64,000 bases of DNA from Shewanella sp. ANA-3. GTDB taxonomy: Bacteria > Pseudomonadota > Gammaproteobacteria > Enterobacterales > Shewanellaceae. Shown piece by piece: positions 28,248-36,456 of this stretch. The stretch lies in the NCBI RefSeq assembly GCF_000203935.1, contig NC_008577.1, forward strand, positions 4,836,001 through 4,900,000. The letters run 5' to 3'. The notes under the pieces are model-generated. The model did no database searches. It had not been told where the DNA came from and saw only the letters and a program-made list of their open reading frames with translations. Numbering within the stretch: position 1 is the first letter of the stretch; every line of letters begins with the position of its first letter. The translations under genes were made by a program, and so were the position numbers.

Positions 28248-28937
28248 CTAAATACGATTATCACCCAAGCTACAGGCTAAGACCCGGCTAATATCCGCAA
28301 GACACCGACCCGATTCTTGCTGCCATTGATTGAAAGCGGCCTGCACCTGCTTTAGCGCCGTTTGCGAGCTAAAACCGGCATCCACCAACTTATGCGCCTT
28401 AAAATAACCTTGCACATCATCGGTTAACAAGAAGGTATCCTTACCAATGCCGCGCAGGAAATACGGTCCAGTATTGCCGCCGAGGCGAGCGCCGCGTTTC
28501 TTTAAGAGTGCCCAAAGCCCGACGATATCTTCGGTCGGCCAGTCGGCAATCAGCTTAGCCAAGCTGCCATGTTCGCGGGCGATATCATGGATCATCAAGG
28601 CATTATCATAAATCGCTTGGGTCTTCTTTAAATGGCGAATTAAGGTCGCATCCGCGGCGCGGGTTTGGATCTGCTCGGGCGACAACATCAATACCTTTTC
28701 AGGCACGAAATGAAAGAAAGACTTCTCATAGGCGGGCCACTTATTATCGACCACACGCCAGACAAAGCCACTCTGAAATACCTGCCGACTCATGGCGGAG
28801 AGCAGCGTGGCATCATCATACTGGCGAATTTCGGCACTGGTCAGGCAGCTTGGCAACAATGCTTCGAGCCCCTTTTTACCGCCCTTGCGCTCACTCGCTC
28901 TGGCATAGATGGATGAGAAACTTTCTAACTGGCTCAT
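28248..28937 (-). CDS. DNA-3-methyladenine glycosylase I family protein (divergent Tag)
   Basis: 229 residues, ATG at 28937 with AAAGG upstream. The core of the Tag family is recognisable (LLSAMSRQVFQSGFVWRVVDNKW, then FDPVKV-like HFVPEKVLMLSPEQIQ, and IRHLKKTQAIYDNA). Tag removes 3-methyladenine from alkylated DNA. Compared with E. coli Tag from memory, the N-terminal CGW and the C-terminal Cys/His zinc ligands are missing, the Glu of LEGQQAGLSW appears as Gln, and the C-terminus is a longer unrelated helical region. It may have a different substrate or mechanism. Confidence 0.78.
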   Translation of the reverse strand: MSQLESFSSIYARASERKGGKKGLEALLPSCLTSAEIRQYDDATLLSAMSRQVFQSGFVWRVVDNKWPAYEKSFFHFVPEKVLMLSPEQIQTRAADATLIRHLKKTQAIYDNALMIHDIAREHGSLAKLIADWPTEDIVGLWALLKKRGARLGGNTGPYFLRGIGKDTFLLTDDVQGYFKAHKLVDAGFSSQTALKQVQAAFNQWQQESGRCLADISRVLACSLGDNRI

Positions 28938-29140
28938 ACTGTTACCTTTGGTTATCTCTATTTCACTGCGATGTTAAAGCTAATAGTACCGAATTTTAGC
29001 GCGAGCGGCTCATTCCGCATGGCAAACCCCTTTTACGCCACTTCCACTACTTTTAAGGGAAATCCTACAGCAAGCGCCTTGATAGCGACTAAAGTTAAGT
29101 CGTAGAGTCAACAAATGCAGGGGTTGTGGGGTCGACACCT

Positions 29141-29788
29141 ATGGAGCTGTTCTATCATCCGTTATCACGTTATTCACAGAAGGTGTTGATTGCTCTCTAT
29201 GAAAAACAAGCGAACTTTTACCCGCGGATCACCGATTTGCGCGACCCATTTGCTCGCCAAACATTCCAGCAATTTTATCCTCCCGGGAAACTGCCGTTAC
29301 TCAAAACCCACGAAGGCCAACTGCTCCCAGAGTCCAGCATCATCATCGAATACTTAGACAGGCATTTTCGAAACGGTACCGAGTTACTGCCCGCCGAACC
29401 CGAGCGCAATTTAGCTGTGCGCTTATTCGATCGCATTATTGATAACGATATCAATAACCCGTTATTTCAATTGGAAAAATTAAAGCATGCACCCGAAGGG
29501 CATGAATTTGAGATCAAGCAGATAGAAAAGCAGATGTTTATCCAGTTTCAGCGCCTTGATGCCCATTTAAGCCAGAATCACTGGGTATGCGGCGACAGTT
29601 TTACCTTGGCCGACTGCGCACTTATTCCCTGTTTAAGCTACAGTTTTGCCCATTTAAACCTGCTGGATTTAGATGAGTTAGTACGCTACTGGCAACAGGC
29701 GCAGCTGCGCGGCGCCTGGATGCTGGTGCTTGAAGAAGTGCTACTCGCCGAAATGGAGGAAGACACTGGCATTAGGAGTATTCCCTAG
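29141..29788 (+). CDS. Glutathione S-transferase family protein
   Basis: The ATG at 29141 begins the thioredoxin-like fold directly (MELFYHPLSRYSQKVLIALYEK) and has GGGG 9 bases upstream; a GTG five codons earlier is less likely. 215 residues. The N-terminal domain has the GST cis-Pro and substrate-contact motif GKLPLLKTHEGQLLPESSIIIEYLDRHF; the C-terminal helical domain has the N-capping box GDSFTLADCALIPCL. Cytosolic, glutathione-dependent conjugation or peroxide reduction is the family role; the exact substrate cannot be told. Its stop lies 11 bases before a MITE-like element. Confidence 0.88.
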   Translation: MELFYHPLSRYSQKVLIALYEKQANFYPRITDLRDPFARQTFQQFYPPGKLPLLKTHEGQLLPESSIIIEYLDRHFRNGTELLPAEPERNLAVRLFDRIIDNDINNPLFQLEKLKHAPEGHEFEIKQIEKQMFIQFQRLDAHLSQNHWVCGDSFTLADCALIPCLSYSFAHLNLLDLDELVRYWQQAQLRGAWMLVLEEVLLAEMEEDTGIRSIP

Positions 29789-29799
29789 TGCCAACACAT

Positions 29800-30067
29800 T
29801 AGGGCGTGTTGACGTTTCAGGGTTATTTTTGCAGCAATTTGGCTGGCGTTTATGCAAGGCGAAGTCCGTGCAGTGTAGTTATTCTACATAAACGGACGAT
29901 AACGCAGCAGAAACGTCAGCCAAACGCTGCCCGAAGGGTTCGTCTAGCAAGCTCGTTCTCTTTGTCACTCGTCATTTGAGTAGAATAACTACACGTCATT
30001 CCTCGTTTCGCGAGCACGAGCTTGCCAGAACGAACAAAATCTAATCTCGAAACGTCAACACGCCCTA
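29800..30067. mobile_element. MITE-like element, 268 bp, with 19-bp terminal inverted repeats
   Basis: The ends TAGGGCGTGTTGACGTTTC (29800-29818) and its exact reverse complement (30049-30067) bracket a non-coding sequence. Inside, further pairs face each other: GTGTAGTTATTCTAC with GTAGAATAACTACAC, GGCTGGCGTTT with AAACGTCAGCC, and GTTCG..AGCAAGCTCGT with ACGAGCTTGC..CGAAC, so the whole element can fold into nested hairpins. The TA at each end may be the target duplication. No transposase is encoded; mobilisation in trans by an unknown IS is inferred. Confidence 0.8.
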
Positions 30068-30595
30068 GCGATTGCGTTCTTTCTTCAACTGTAAAAACGC
30101 TTTCCATTTAATGACTTCTGGCGGCAACTCAGGAGCAGGATCGGTATAACCCGCCTCTTTGACTAACACATCTAGCGGGACTTGCTTACCTTTACAGACA
30201 AACACACCACGCACATGCACTATGCAGTGCAAGCCGCGTTCGCTCACAAAGCGTTGTTCAATATAAAAATATTTCTCATCCCAGCCCACGACCTTGGTTT
30301 CAATCTCAAACTTTTTCAGGGGCTTGATATCGCGGATATAGGTAAATTCGGCGGCGTTAACAATCGGCATCCACTTCAATTTGAGGAAACGCTTCAACAA
30401 CCCCATTTCGGCCAACATATAAGTGCGCGCCAGATCCATAAACGCCGGATAGCGGGAGTTGGTCAGGTGGAAGTTGATATCGCAATCGCTAGGCAATGCC
30501 CGGTAAGTAATACGGCTCGTGCCCAAAAAATCAATCTTACGGCAGTGACGCGTGCGCCAAAACAACAACCAAAACAAACGGAAATACAGATTCAT
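30065..30595 (-). CDS. Hotdog-fold thioesterase-like protein (4HBT family)
   Basis: The start MNLYFRLFWLLFWRT at 30595 is chosen because AGGG lies 9 bases upstream; a longer frame begins at a TTG with no ribosome site. 176 residues. A hydrophobic N-terminal anchor is followed by a hotdog domain with the typical DINFHLTNSRYPAFMDLAR, in which the Asp/Asn-His region corresponds to the acyl-CoA thioesterase active site, and WDEKYFYIEQRF. It probably hydrolyses a thioester near the membrane. The stop TAG is formed by the first three bases of the adjoining MITE terminal repeat, so its original C-terminus may have been different. Confidence 0.82.
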   Translation of the reverse strand: MNLYFRLFWLLFWRTRHCRKIDFLGTSRITYRALPSDCDINFHLTNSRYPAFMDLARTYMLAEMGLLKRFLKLKWMPIVNAAEFTYIRDIKPLKKFEIETKVVGWDEKYFYIEQRFVSERGLHCIVHVRGVFVCKGKQVPLDVLVKEAGYTDPAPELPPEVIKWKAFLQLKKERNR

Positions 30596-30668
30596 ATACA
30601 GTCGCCCTAAAAATAAGAGCCACAGGCTAACAGAGGTCATACCAGAGGGCAAGCGAGATCTGGCTCAC

Positions 30669-30695
30669 AAAAAAGGCGCCAAATGGCGCCTTTTT
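30669..30695. terminator. Terminator after prlC
   Basis: Stem AAAAAGGCGCC / GGCGCCTTTTT with a 4-base loop. On the minus strand it follows the prlC stop by about 30 bases and is followed by a T run. Confidence 0.85.
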
Positions 30696-30723
30696 ATGCT
30701 CAAGCATTCCTATTGAGTCTGGC

Positions 30724-32763
30724 TTAAGCAGCAATCCCAGAGTGGCGCAGCAGCGCATCGATACTCGGCTCGCGACCCATAAACTGTTTGAACAAGTCCA
30801 TAGGCTCGGCTGAACCACCCATTTCGAGGATGTTGTGCAGGAAGCTACGCCCCGTGTCAGGATTGAAGATGCCCTCCTCTTCGAAGCGAGAAAACGCATC
30901 CGCCGACAGCACTTCGGCCCACTTGTAGCTGTAGTAACCCGCGGCATAACCGCCCGCAAAAATATGCGCAAAACCATGTTGGAAACGGTTAAATGCTGGC
31001 GGAATTAACACGGCTACCTGACGACGGACTTCGTCCAAGGTCTCTTGAATACGCGCCCCTTTGGCGGGGTCATATTCGTGGTGCAATCTAAAATCGAACA
31101 GTGAAAACTCCAGCTGGCGCAACATCATCATGCCTGATTGGAAGTTTTTCGCCGCTAACATCTTGTCTAACATGGCTTTTGGTAAAGGCTCACCGGTTTC
31201 GTAGTGACCGGAGATCTCCGCTAAGGCTTCTTCTTGCCAGCACCAGTTTTCCATAAACTGGCTAGGCAATTCGACCGCATCCCAAGGCACGCCGTTGATT
31301 CCTGACACGCCGGCCACGTCGATTTTGGTTAGCATATGGTGAATGCCATGACCAAATTCGTGGAACAGCGTCGTCACTTCATCGTGGGTGAAGAGTGCCG
31401 GTTTGCCATCTACTGGGCCATTAAAGTTGCAGGTGAGATAAGCCACGGGCTTTTGTAGACCCGTAGGCGTGTGACGACGCACTCGGCAATCATCCATCCA
31501 AGCGCCGCCACGTTTACCCGTGCGGGCGTATAGGTCTAAATAGAAGCTGCCTCTGTGTTCGCCCGTTTCGTCGAAAATATCGAAGAAGCGCACGTCTTTA
31601 TGCCAACGGTCGAACTCAGTTTGCTCGACAATCTTTAAGCCAAATAGGCGCGAGACAGTGTAAAACAAGCCAGAGAGCACTTTATCTTCGGGGAAGTAAG
31701 GGCGCAGCAACTCTTGAGAAATCTCATACTTATGTTGCTGTAACTTCTCGGCGTAGAAACTCAAATCCCAAGAAGCCATTTCGCTCACGCCGTACTGCTC
31801 CAGTGCAAAGGCTTTTAAATCGGCTAATTCGGCCTTGGCTTGATCCTTTGAGCGCAGCGCTAATTCATTTAAGAATGCCATCACCTGCGCTGGCGTTTCG
31901 GCCATTTTCGTCGCGAGGGATTTTTCGGCAAAACTATCAAAGCCTAACAACTGTGCCAACTCGTGGCGCAGCGCAAGGATTTCGTCCATCAAGGGACCAT
32001 TATCGAATTCGCCCGCATTTGGACCTTGATCCGAAGCGCGCGTCACGAAGGCGCGATAACACTCTTCACGCAGGCTACGGTTTTCGCTGTAGGTCATCAC
32101 GGGTAAATAGGAAGGGAAATCTAAGGTAAATAACCAACCTTCTAATTCACGGGCCTCGGCCATCGCTTTGGCGGCCGCCTTGGCTGAATCGGGTAAACCA
32201 GCTAATTCTGCCTCGTCGGTAATTAACTTAGTCCAAGCTTGGGTCGCATCGAGTAATTGATTTGAAAAGCCGCTCGTCAGCTCGGATAGGCGTTTAACGA
32301 TTTCGCCATAACGCACTTTTTGCCCATCATCTAAGCCAATACCCGAAAGCTCGAAGTCCCGTAAGCTGTGCTCAATCACCATCTGTTGTGCTTGGCTTAA
32401 TTGGTCAAAATCTGCCGATGCACGCAGGGATTTATAGGCCTGATACAGTCCTTGATGTTGACCCACATAGGTGCCGTACTCGGATAACAGCGGCAAACAA
32501 GCATCATGGGCGGCGCGCCATTCATCTGTGCTCACCACTGAGTTCATATGGGAGACAGGCGACCAAATCTGACTTAACTCATCATCCACTTGCTCGAGCG
32601 GAGCGACTAAGTTATCCCAGGTAAAAGGCCCTGGGGTTTGCAGCACTTCATCAATCTTGGCACGACACTGAGCAATGGCCTGCTCAACGGCAACTTGAAT
32701 GTGTTCAGGTTTAATCTGGGAAAAAAGCGGTAATTTTGCGCCGTTAAGCAAAGGGTTGCTCAT
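30724..32763 (-). CDS. prlC: Oligopeptidase A (M3 metallopeptidase)
   Basis: 679 residues, close to E. coli PrlC (680). ATG at 32763 with GAGGAACC upstream. The zinc site is TLFHEFGHGIHHML (HEFGH), with the third ligand Glu in the following NWCWQEEAL region; the opening NPLLNGAKLPLFSQIKPEHI and ending GREPSIDALLRHSGI are characteristic. A cytosolic peptidase that degrades oligopeptides including cleaved signal peptides. In E. coli it is next to rsmJ; here it is 15 kb from rsmJ but close to gor. Confidence 0.97.
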   Translation of the reverse strand: MSNPLLNGAKLPLFSQIKPEHIQVAVEQAIAQCRAKIDEVLQTPGPFTWDNLVAPLEQVDDELSQIWSPVSHMNSVVSTDEWRAAHDACLPLLSEYGTYVGQHQGLYQAYKSLRASADFDQLSQAQQMVIEHSLRDFELSGIGLDDGQKVRYGEIVKRLSELTSGFSNQLLDATQAWTKLITDEAELAGLPDSAKAAAKAMAEARELEGWLFTLDFPSYLPVMTYSENRSLREECYRAFVTRASDQGPNAGEFDNGPLMDEILALRHELAQLLGFDSFAEKSLATKMAETPAQVMAFLNELALRSKDQAKAELADLKAFALEQYGVSEMASWDLSFYAEKLQQHKYEISQELLRPYFPEDKVLSGLFYTVSRLFGLKIVEQTEFDRWHKDVRFFDIFDETGEHRGSFYLDLYARTGKRGGAWMDDCRVRRHTPTGLQKPVAYLTCNFNGPVDGKPALFTHDEVTTLFHEFGHGIHHMLTKIDVAGVSGINGVPWDAVELPSQFMENWCWQEEALAEISGHYETGEPLPKAMLDKMLAAKNFQSGMMMLRQLEFSLFDFRLHHEYDPAKGARIQETLDEVRRQVAVLIPPAFNRFQHGFAHIFAGGYAAGYYSYKWAEVLSADAFSRFEEEGIFNPDTGRSFLHNILEMGGSAEPMDLFKQFMGREPSIDALLRHSGIAA

Positions 32764-33031
32764 AATGGTTCCTCTACAATCTGTGTAGCTAATAAATAAG
32801 GGCTTATCTACTATTTATCAAGGCGAGAAAACCGATTGCCCCCTTCGCAGATACACCTAGCCGTATTCAACAAAGAAAAAAGCGAACCAGTTCACAATTA
32901 AGATTTACACCAAATTTACTTATTCAATCTTGACGAGCTGATCGCAAATCGAATCCATTCTCATTAACGATCATATTCGCCTGAGTTAATATCTGCACAT
33001 ATTCCGCATCTTTTATCAGATTGGCTTAAAT

Positions 33032-33820
33032 ATGGCAGCTTCACTTCATCCCATCCTTAGTGCCGTCGGCGTGATTAGCGTCATTTACTTGAGTCACCCG
33101 TGCTTGGCGAACGAGAGCTTAGTGCAAACCGAAGGTGTCTCAAGCAGCGTATTACCCGCAGCAACCACAGCACCTTGGGCCGCGAATCTAGACTTAGGTT
33201 GGGATAGCAAATATGTGTCCCAAGGACGTAACAATCTGGCCGAGGGCGGAATTTATTGGCTAAATGCTAGCGTCCAATACGGCAATCTCACCACCTACGC
33301 CCTGGTCGGACGCGGCGATAGCCAAGCCTATACCGAGTGGAACATTGGTCTCGAATACGCGTTAAACCTCAGCGAACACTTAGAGGCGAATCTGGGCTAT
33401 CAGCGGATTGAAGGTTATAGCAGCAGTCGCTGTCAGGATAACGAACTGTTCGCAGAATTAGCCTACACCGCCGCCCCTTGGTTAGTGCCTTCGGTGAGTT
33501 ATGTGTATTCCACCGAGGCTGCCGGCTATTTTGTCGAGCTGAGTCTACACAGTTATTGGCAACTGAGTGAAGGCTTTACTCTCGCGCCTTATATTACCCA
33601 AGGACTTGATTTTAAATATCGAACAGAAGACCACAATGGCCGCAATCACCTCCAATTTGGTTTAGAAGCCAATTATGATCTGGCCGATAATATGAGTCTC
33701 AGTGGCCATATTAGCCACAGCATTGCCCAGAACGATATTGAGCAAGAAGCGGCCACCAACGGCGACTTTAGCTCGCAAGATCAAACCTATGCGGGTGTCC
33801 ACTTTAATATGAGTTTCTAA
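33032..33820 (+). CDS. Outer-membrane barrel-like protein, TorF/TIGR02001-related
   Basis: 262 residues with a signal peptide (cleaved near CLA-NE). The sequence is a series of amphipathic strands separated by acidic turns, beginning NLDLGWDSKYVSQGRNNLAEGG, which parallels the opening of the porin at 27408, and ends in Phe (VHFNMSF). The C-terminal Phe and strand pattern indicate an outer-membrane barrel. Function unknown; more divergent than the first copy. Upstream ribosome site is weak. A small exported protein follows 90 bases later and might be co-transcribed. Confidence 0.7.
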   Translation: MAASLHPILSAVGVISVIYLSHPCLANESLVQTEGVSSSVLPAATTAPWAANLDLGWDSKYVSQGRNNLAEGGIYWLNASVQYGNLTTYALVGRGDSQAYTEWNIGLEYALNLSEHLEANLGYQRIEGYSSSRCQDNELFAELAYTAAPWLVPSVSYVYSTEAAGYFVELSLHSYWQLSEGFTLAPYITQGLDFKYRTEDHNGRNHLQFGLEANYDLADNMSLSGHISHSIAQNDIEQEAATNGDFSSQDQTYAGVHFNMSF

Positions 33821-33913
33821 GTTTTTAAGTACGCTTCTCCGTTTGCAAACTCTCCCGCCCTAACTACACTCAAGAAGTCGATGGAACGACTCAGCATGGG
33901 CGAGGAACAGGGA

Positions 33914-34429
33914 ATGTTAACTCATCATATAAAATGGCTGCCTAACGCATTTATCTTATTGATATTTTACGGCTTATTATCATTTGCTGCCGAGCCTGAA
34001 TTAGGAGCATTATCCAAACCGACCACAACTGAGCCCCTACCTTTAGGAACCTTACTCGACAGTGAAGGGAAACCGCTTCCGCTCCCGACTCAGCAAAGCG
34101 CCTTAGATTACCAATCTCCCGTGATAGACACCGACAATATGCCTGCGAAAACAAATACCAATAAAGCAAAGTCGACGTCATCGAAAAAGAAAAAACAGAG
34201 CCGCAAACAACAACTCATCAGTCGAGATAAAGTCGCTAACGACCCTAGTTGCCGCTGGCTCAATGCCCGCATGTCACAACTCGAAACTCAGATTGGCAAC
34301 CGCCCCGACAAAGCCGCGAGCTATCAGACCGATGAGCTCAGTGCCCGTCAGCAGGAGTGGCAATGTCTCAAATGCGGCGCCGAAGGGCCAAACCAAGACG
34401 ATCACTATCGCTGCCAATATCGCCGTTAA
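33914..34429 (+). CDS. Exported or anchored hypothetical protein, Lys/Ser-rich linker
   Basis: The ATG at 33914 has GAGG 8 bases upstream and gives 171 residues; earlier in-frame starts are weaker. A single hydrophobic segment (AFILLIFYGLLSFAAE) looks like a signal peptide or anchor. A Pro-rich part is followed by a strongly basic KSTSSKKKKQSRKQQ segment and a C-terminal part with four Cys (PSCRWLNAR, WQCLKCGAEG, YRCQYRR). No family recognised. The Cys pattern may hold disulfides in the periplasm. Confidence 0.6.
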   Translation: MLTHHIKWLPNAFILLIFYGLLSFAAEPELGALSKPTTTEPLPLGTLLDSEGKPLPLPTQQSALDYQSPVIDTDNMPAKTNTNKAKSTSSKKKKQSRKQQLISRDKVANDPSCRWLNARMSQLETQIGNRPDKAASYQTDELSARQQEWQCLKCGAEGPNQDDHYRCQYRR

Positions 34430-34596
34430 GTTTGAGCTAACCGCCCAAAGATAAAGTAGGTGCTTTGCTGAGATTTTTGGCGGCAAAACAAGGTCTATAC
34501 CAAAGCAACCTAATGGGCTGGTCTGCAAATCCATTCCAACCTACAATGACCTTCTGCTAATAAGCACCTCATTCTTAGAGTTAGACGGAGAAACTC

Positions 34597-35952
34597 ATGG
34601 CTCAACATTTTGACTATATCTGCCTAGGCGCAGGCAGCGGCGGTATCGCCTCAGCTAACCGAGCTGCCATGCGTGGCGCTAAAGTTCTACTCATCGAAGC
34701 AAAACACGTCGGCGGCACCTGCGTAAACGTGGGCTGCGTACCCAAAAAAGTCATGTGGTATGGTGCGCATATCGCCGAAGCCATGAACCTCTACGCCAAA
34801 GATTATGGATTTGATGTTTCAGTCAACAAATTCGACTGGAACACCTTAGTGAACAGCCGCGAAGCTTATATAGGCCGTATTCACGAGGCCTACGGTCGAG
34901 GCTTTACCAATAACAAGGTCACCCTGCTGAATGGCTATGGCCGCTTCGTTAATGGCAACACCATTGAAGTAAATGGCGAGCACTACACGGCTGACCATAT
35001 CCTGATCGCCACTGGCGGCGCACCCACCATTCCAAACATTCCTGGTGCAGAATACGGTATTGATTCAGATGGTTTCTTCGCCCTACGCGAACAACCTAAA
35101 CGTGTCGCAGTCGTCGGTGCCGGCTATATCGCCGTCGAAGTCGCGGGCGTTTTACACGCACTGGGCAGTGAGACTCACCTGTTTGTGCGTAAACATGCGC
35201 CGCTGCGTAACTTCGATCCTATGCTAATCGACGCCCTAGTCGATGCCATGAAGACCGAAGGCCCAACCCTGCACACCAACAGCGTCCCACAATCTGTGGT
35301 TAAAAATGCTGACGACAGCCTGACTCTAAATCTCGAGAATGGCGAAAGCGTGACCGTTGATTGCCTGATTTGGGCCATTGGCCGCTCACCCGCGACGGGT
35401 AATATCGGCTTAGAAAACACCGATGTGCAACTGGATAGCAAAGGCTATGTGATTACCGACGCACAGCAAAATACCACCCACAAAGGCATTTATTGCGTGG
35501 GCGATATTATGGCGGGCGGTGTGGAGCTGACTCCCGTTGCGGTTAAAGCGGGTCGTTTACTCTCTGAGCGCCTATTCAACGGCATGAGCGATGCCAAAAT
35601 GGATTACAGCCAAATCCCAACCGTGGTCTTCAGCCATCCTCCGATTGGCACTATGGGCTTAACCGAGCCAGAAGCCCGCGCGCAATATGGTGATGATAAT
35701 GTGAAGGTTTACACCTCTGGCTTTACCTCAATGTATACCGCCGTCACTAGCCACCGTCAGGCGTGTAAGATGAAGCTGGTCTGCGCCGGCAAAGAAGAGA
35801 AAGTCGTGGGTATTCATGGCATTGGTTTTGGTATGGACGAAATTCTCCAAGGGTTTGGTGTCGCCATGAAAATGGGCGCCACCAAAGCCGATTTCGATGC
35901 CGTTGTCGCCATCCACCCCACAGGGGCTGAAGAATTTGTGACTATGCGCTAA
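34597..35952 (+). CDS. gor: Glutathione reductase
   Basis: 451 residues, the normal length. The FAD site opens DYICLGAGSGGIASANRAA, and the redox disulfide is GGTCVNVGCVPKKVMW (Cys42, Cys47). The NADP site is VAVVGAGYIAVEVAGVLH, followed by basic residues, and the C-terminus HPTGAEEFVTMR carries the catalytic His and Glu. It reduces oxidised glutathione with NADPH in the cytosol. A terminator follows. Linked here, as in enterics, to prlC. Confidence 0.97.
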   Translation: MAQHFDYICLGAGSGGIASANRAAMRGAKVLLIEAKHVGGTCVNVGCVPKKVMWYGAHIAEAMNLYAKDYGFDVSVNKFDWNTLVNSREAYIGRIHEAYGRGFTNNKVTLLNGYGRFVNGNTIEVNGEHYTADHILIATGGAPTIPNIPGAEYGIDSDGFFALREQPKRVAVVGAGYIAVEVAGVLHALGSETHLFVRKHAPLRNFDPMLIDALVDAMKTEGPTLHTNSVPQSVVKNADDSLTLNLENGESVTVDCLIWAIGRSPATGNIGLENTDVQLDSKGYVITDAQQNTTHKGIYCVGDIMAGGVELTPVAVKAGRLLSERLFNGMSDAKMDYSQIPTVVFSHPPIGTMGLTEPEARAQYGDDNVKVYTSGFTSMYTAVTSHRQACKMKLVCAGKEEKVVGIHGIGFGMDEILQGFGVAMKMGATKADFDAVVAIHPTGAEEFVTMR

Positions 35953-36009
35953 GCGCATGACTCAAGCCTTAAATCAGGCTCAATAGCCTGTGAGTGTTAC
36001 ATTTTATCG

Positions 36010-36042
36010 AAGCGGTTCTGATATTCTCAGCGCCGCTTTTTT
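36010..36042 (+). terminator. Terminator after gor
   Basis: Imperfect stem AAGCGGTTCTGA / TCAGCGCCGCTT (two mismatches) followed by a run of six T, about 60 bases after the gor stop. The remaining ~230 bases up to 36276 hold AT-rich promoter-like sequence. Confidence 0.75.
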
Positions 36043-36276
36043 ATGTTCTACGCTAGGTCATTCCGTCTATTTATCCGCTCTTAACATCCCACTCTTTCGC
36101 CCCAATTTTCGGTTAAAAGCACAGGTAAATTTATCAGTATTCAAATCAATTTCCCTTGCTTTACGCCAACCGAAAGTATGCAAACTGGGCATTTCAGCTT
36201 GATATCTTACTAATAAAGATCTTATTATAGTTATAGCACTAACTATTATTCATCTTAAATAAATCAAGGAGGCATT

Positions 36277-36453
36277 ATGTCAGCTCAGCATGCTACAGAT
36301 GAAAACCCCATCTCACAGATCATCCGTTCCACCCGGGAACGCCTTCATGGAACACTACAATATTTCTGCCTGTTCGCCATTCTAAGTACCTATCTCTTTG
36401 TCATTTTGAAACCGAGCTTCATTCAAAATAACAAAGCGTTAGGAGGAAAATAA
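36277..36453 (+). CDS. 58-aa single-helix membrane protein coupled to putP
   Basis: ATG at 36277 with a near-perfect ribosome site (AAGGAGG, 36267-36273). The product begins MSAQHATDENPISQIIRSTR, then has one membrane helix (YFCLFAILSTYLFVIL) and a short hydrophilic end (NNKALGGK). Its last codons contain the AGGAGG that serves putP, whose ATG is 3 bases after this stop, so the two are translationally coupled. Several sodium:solute symporters are preceded by tiny membrane partners (for example YhdT before PanF, DUF485 before ActP); I infer a similar role here. Family not recognised. Confidence 0.7.
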   Translation: MSAQHATDENPISQIIRSTRERLHGTLQYFCLFAILSTYLFVILKPSFIQNNKALGGK

Positions 36454-36456
36454 TCG

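Noticed and set aside
29916..30107. 63-codon frame inside the MITE-like element
   Set aside because: It reads through the terminal repeat and inner palindromes; the structure is explained by inverted repeats, not coding.
32950..32985. Fur-box-like sequence before the second porin-like gene
   Set aside because: ATTCTCATTAACGATCAT has only partial agreement with the Fur consensus, far weaker than the ryhB site, and the gene has no iron-related mark.
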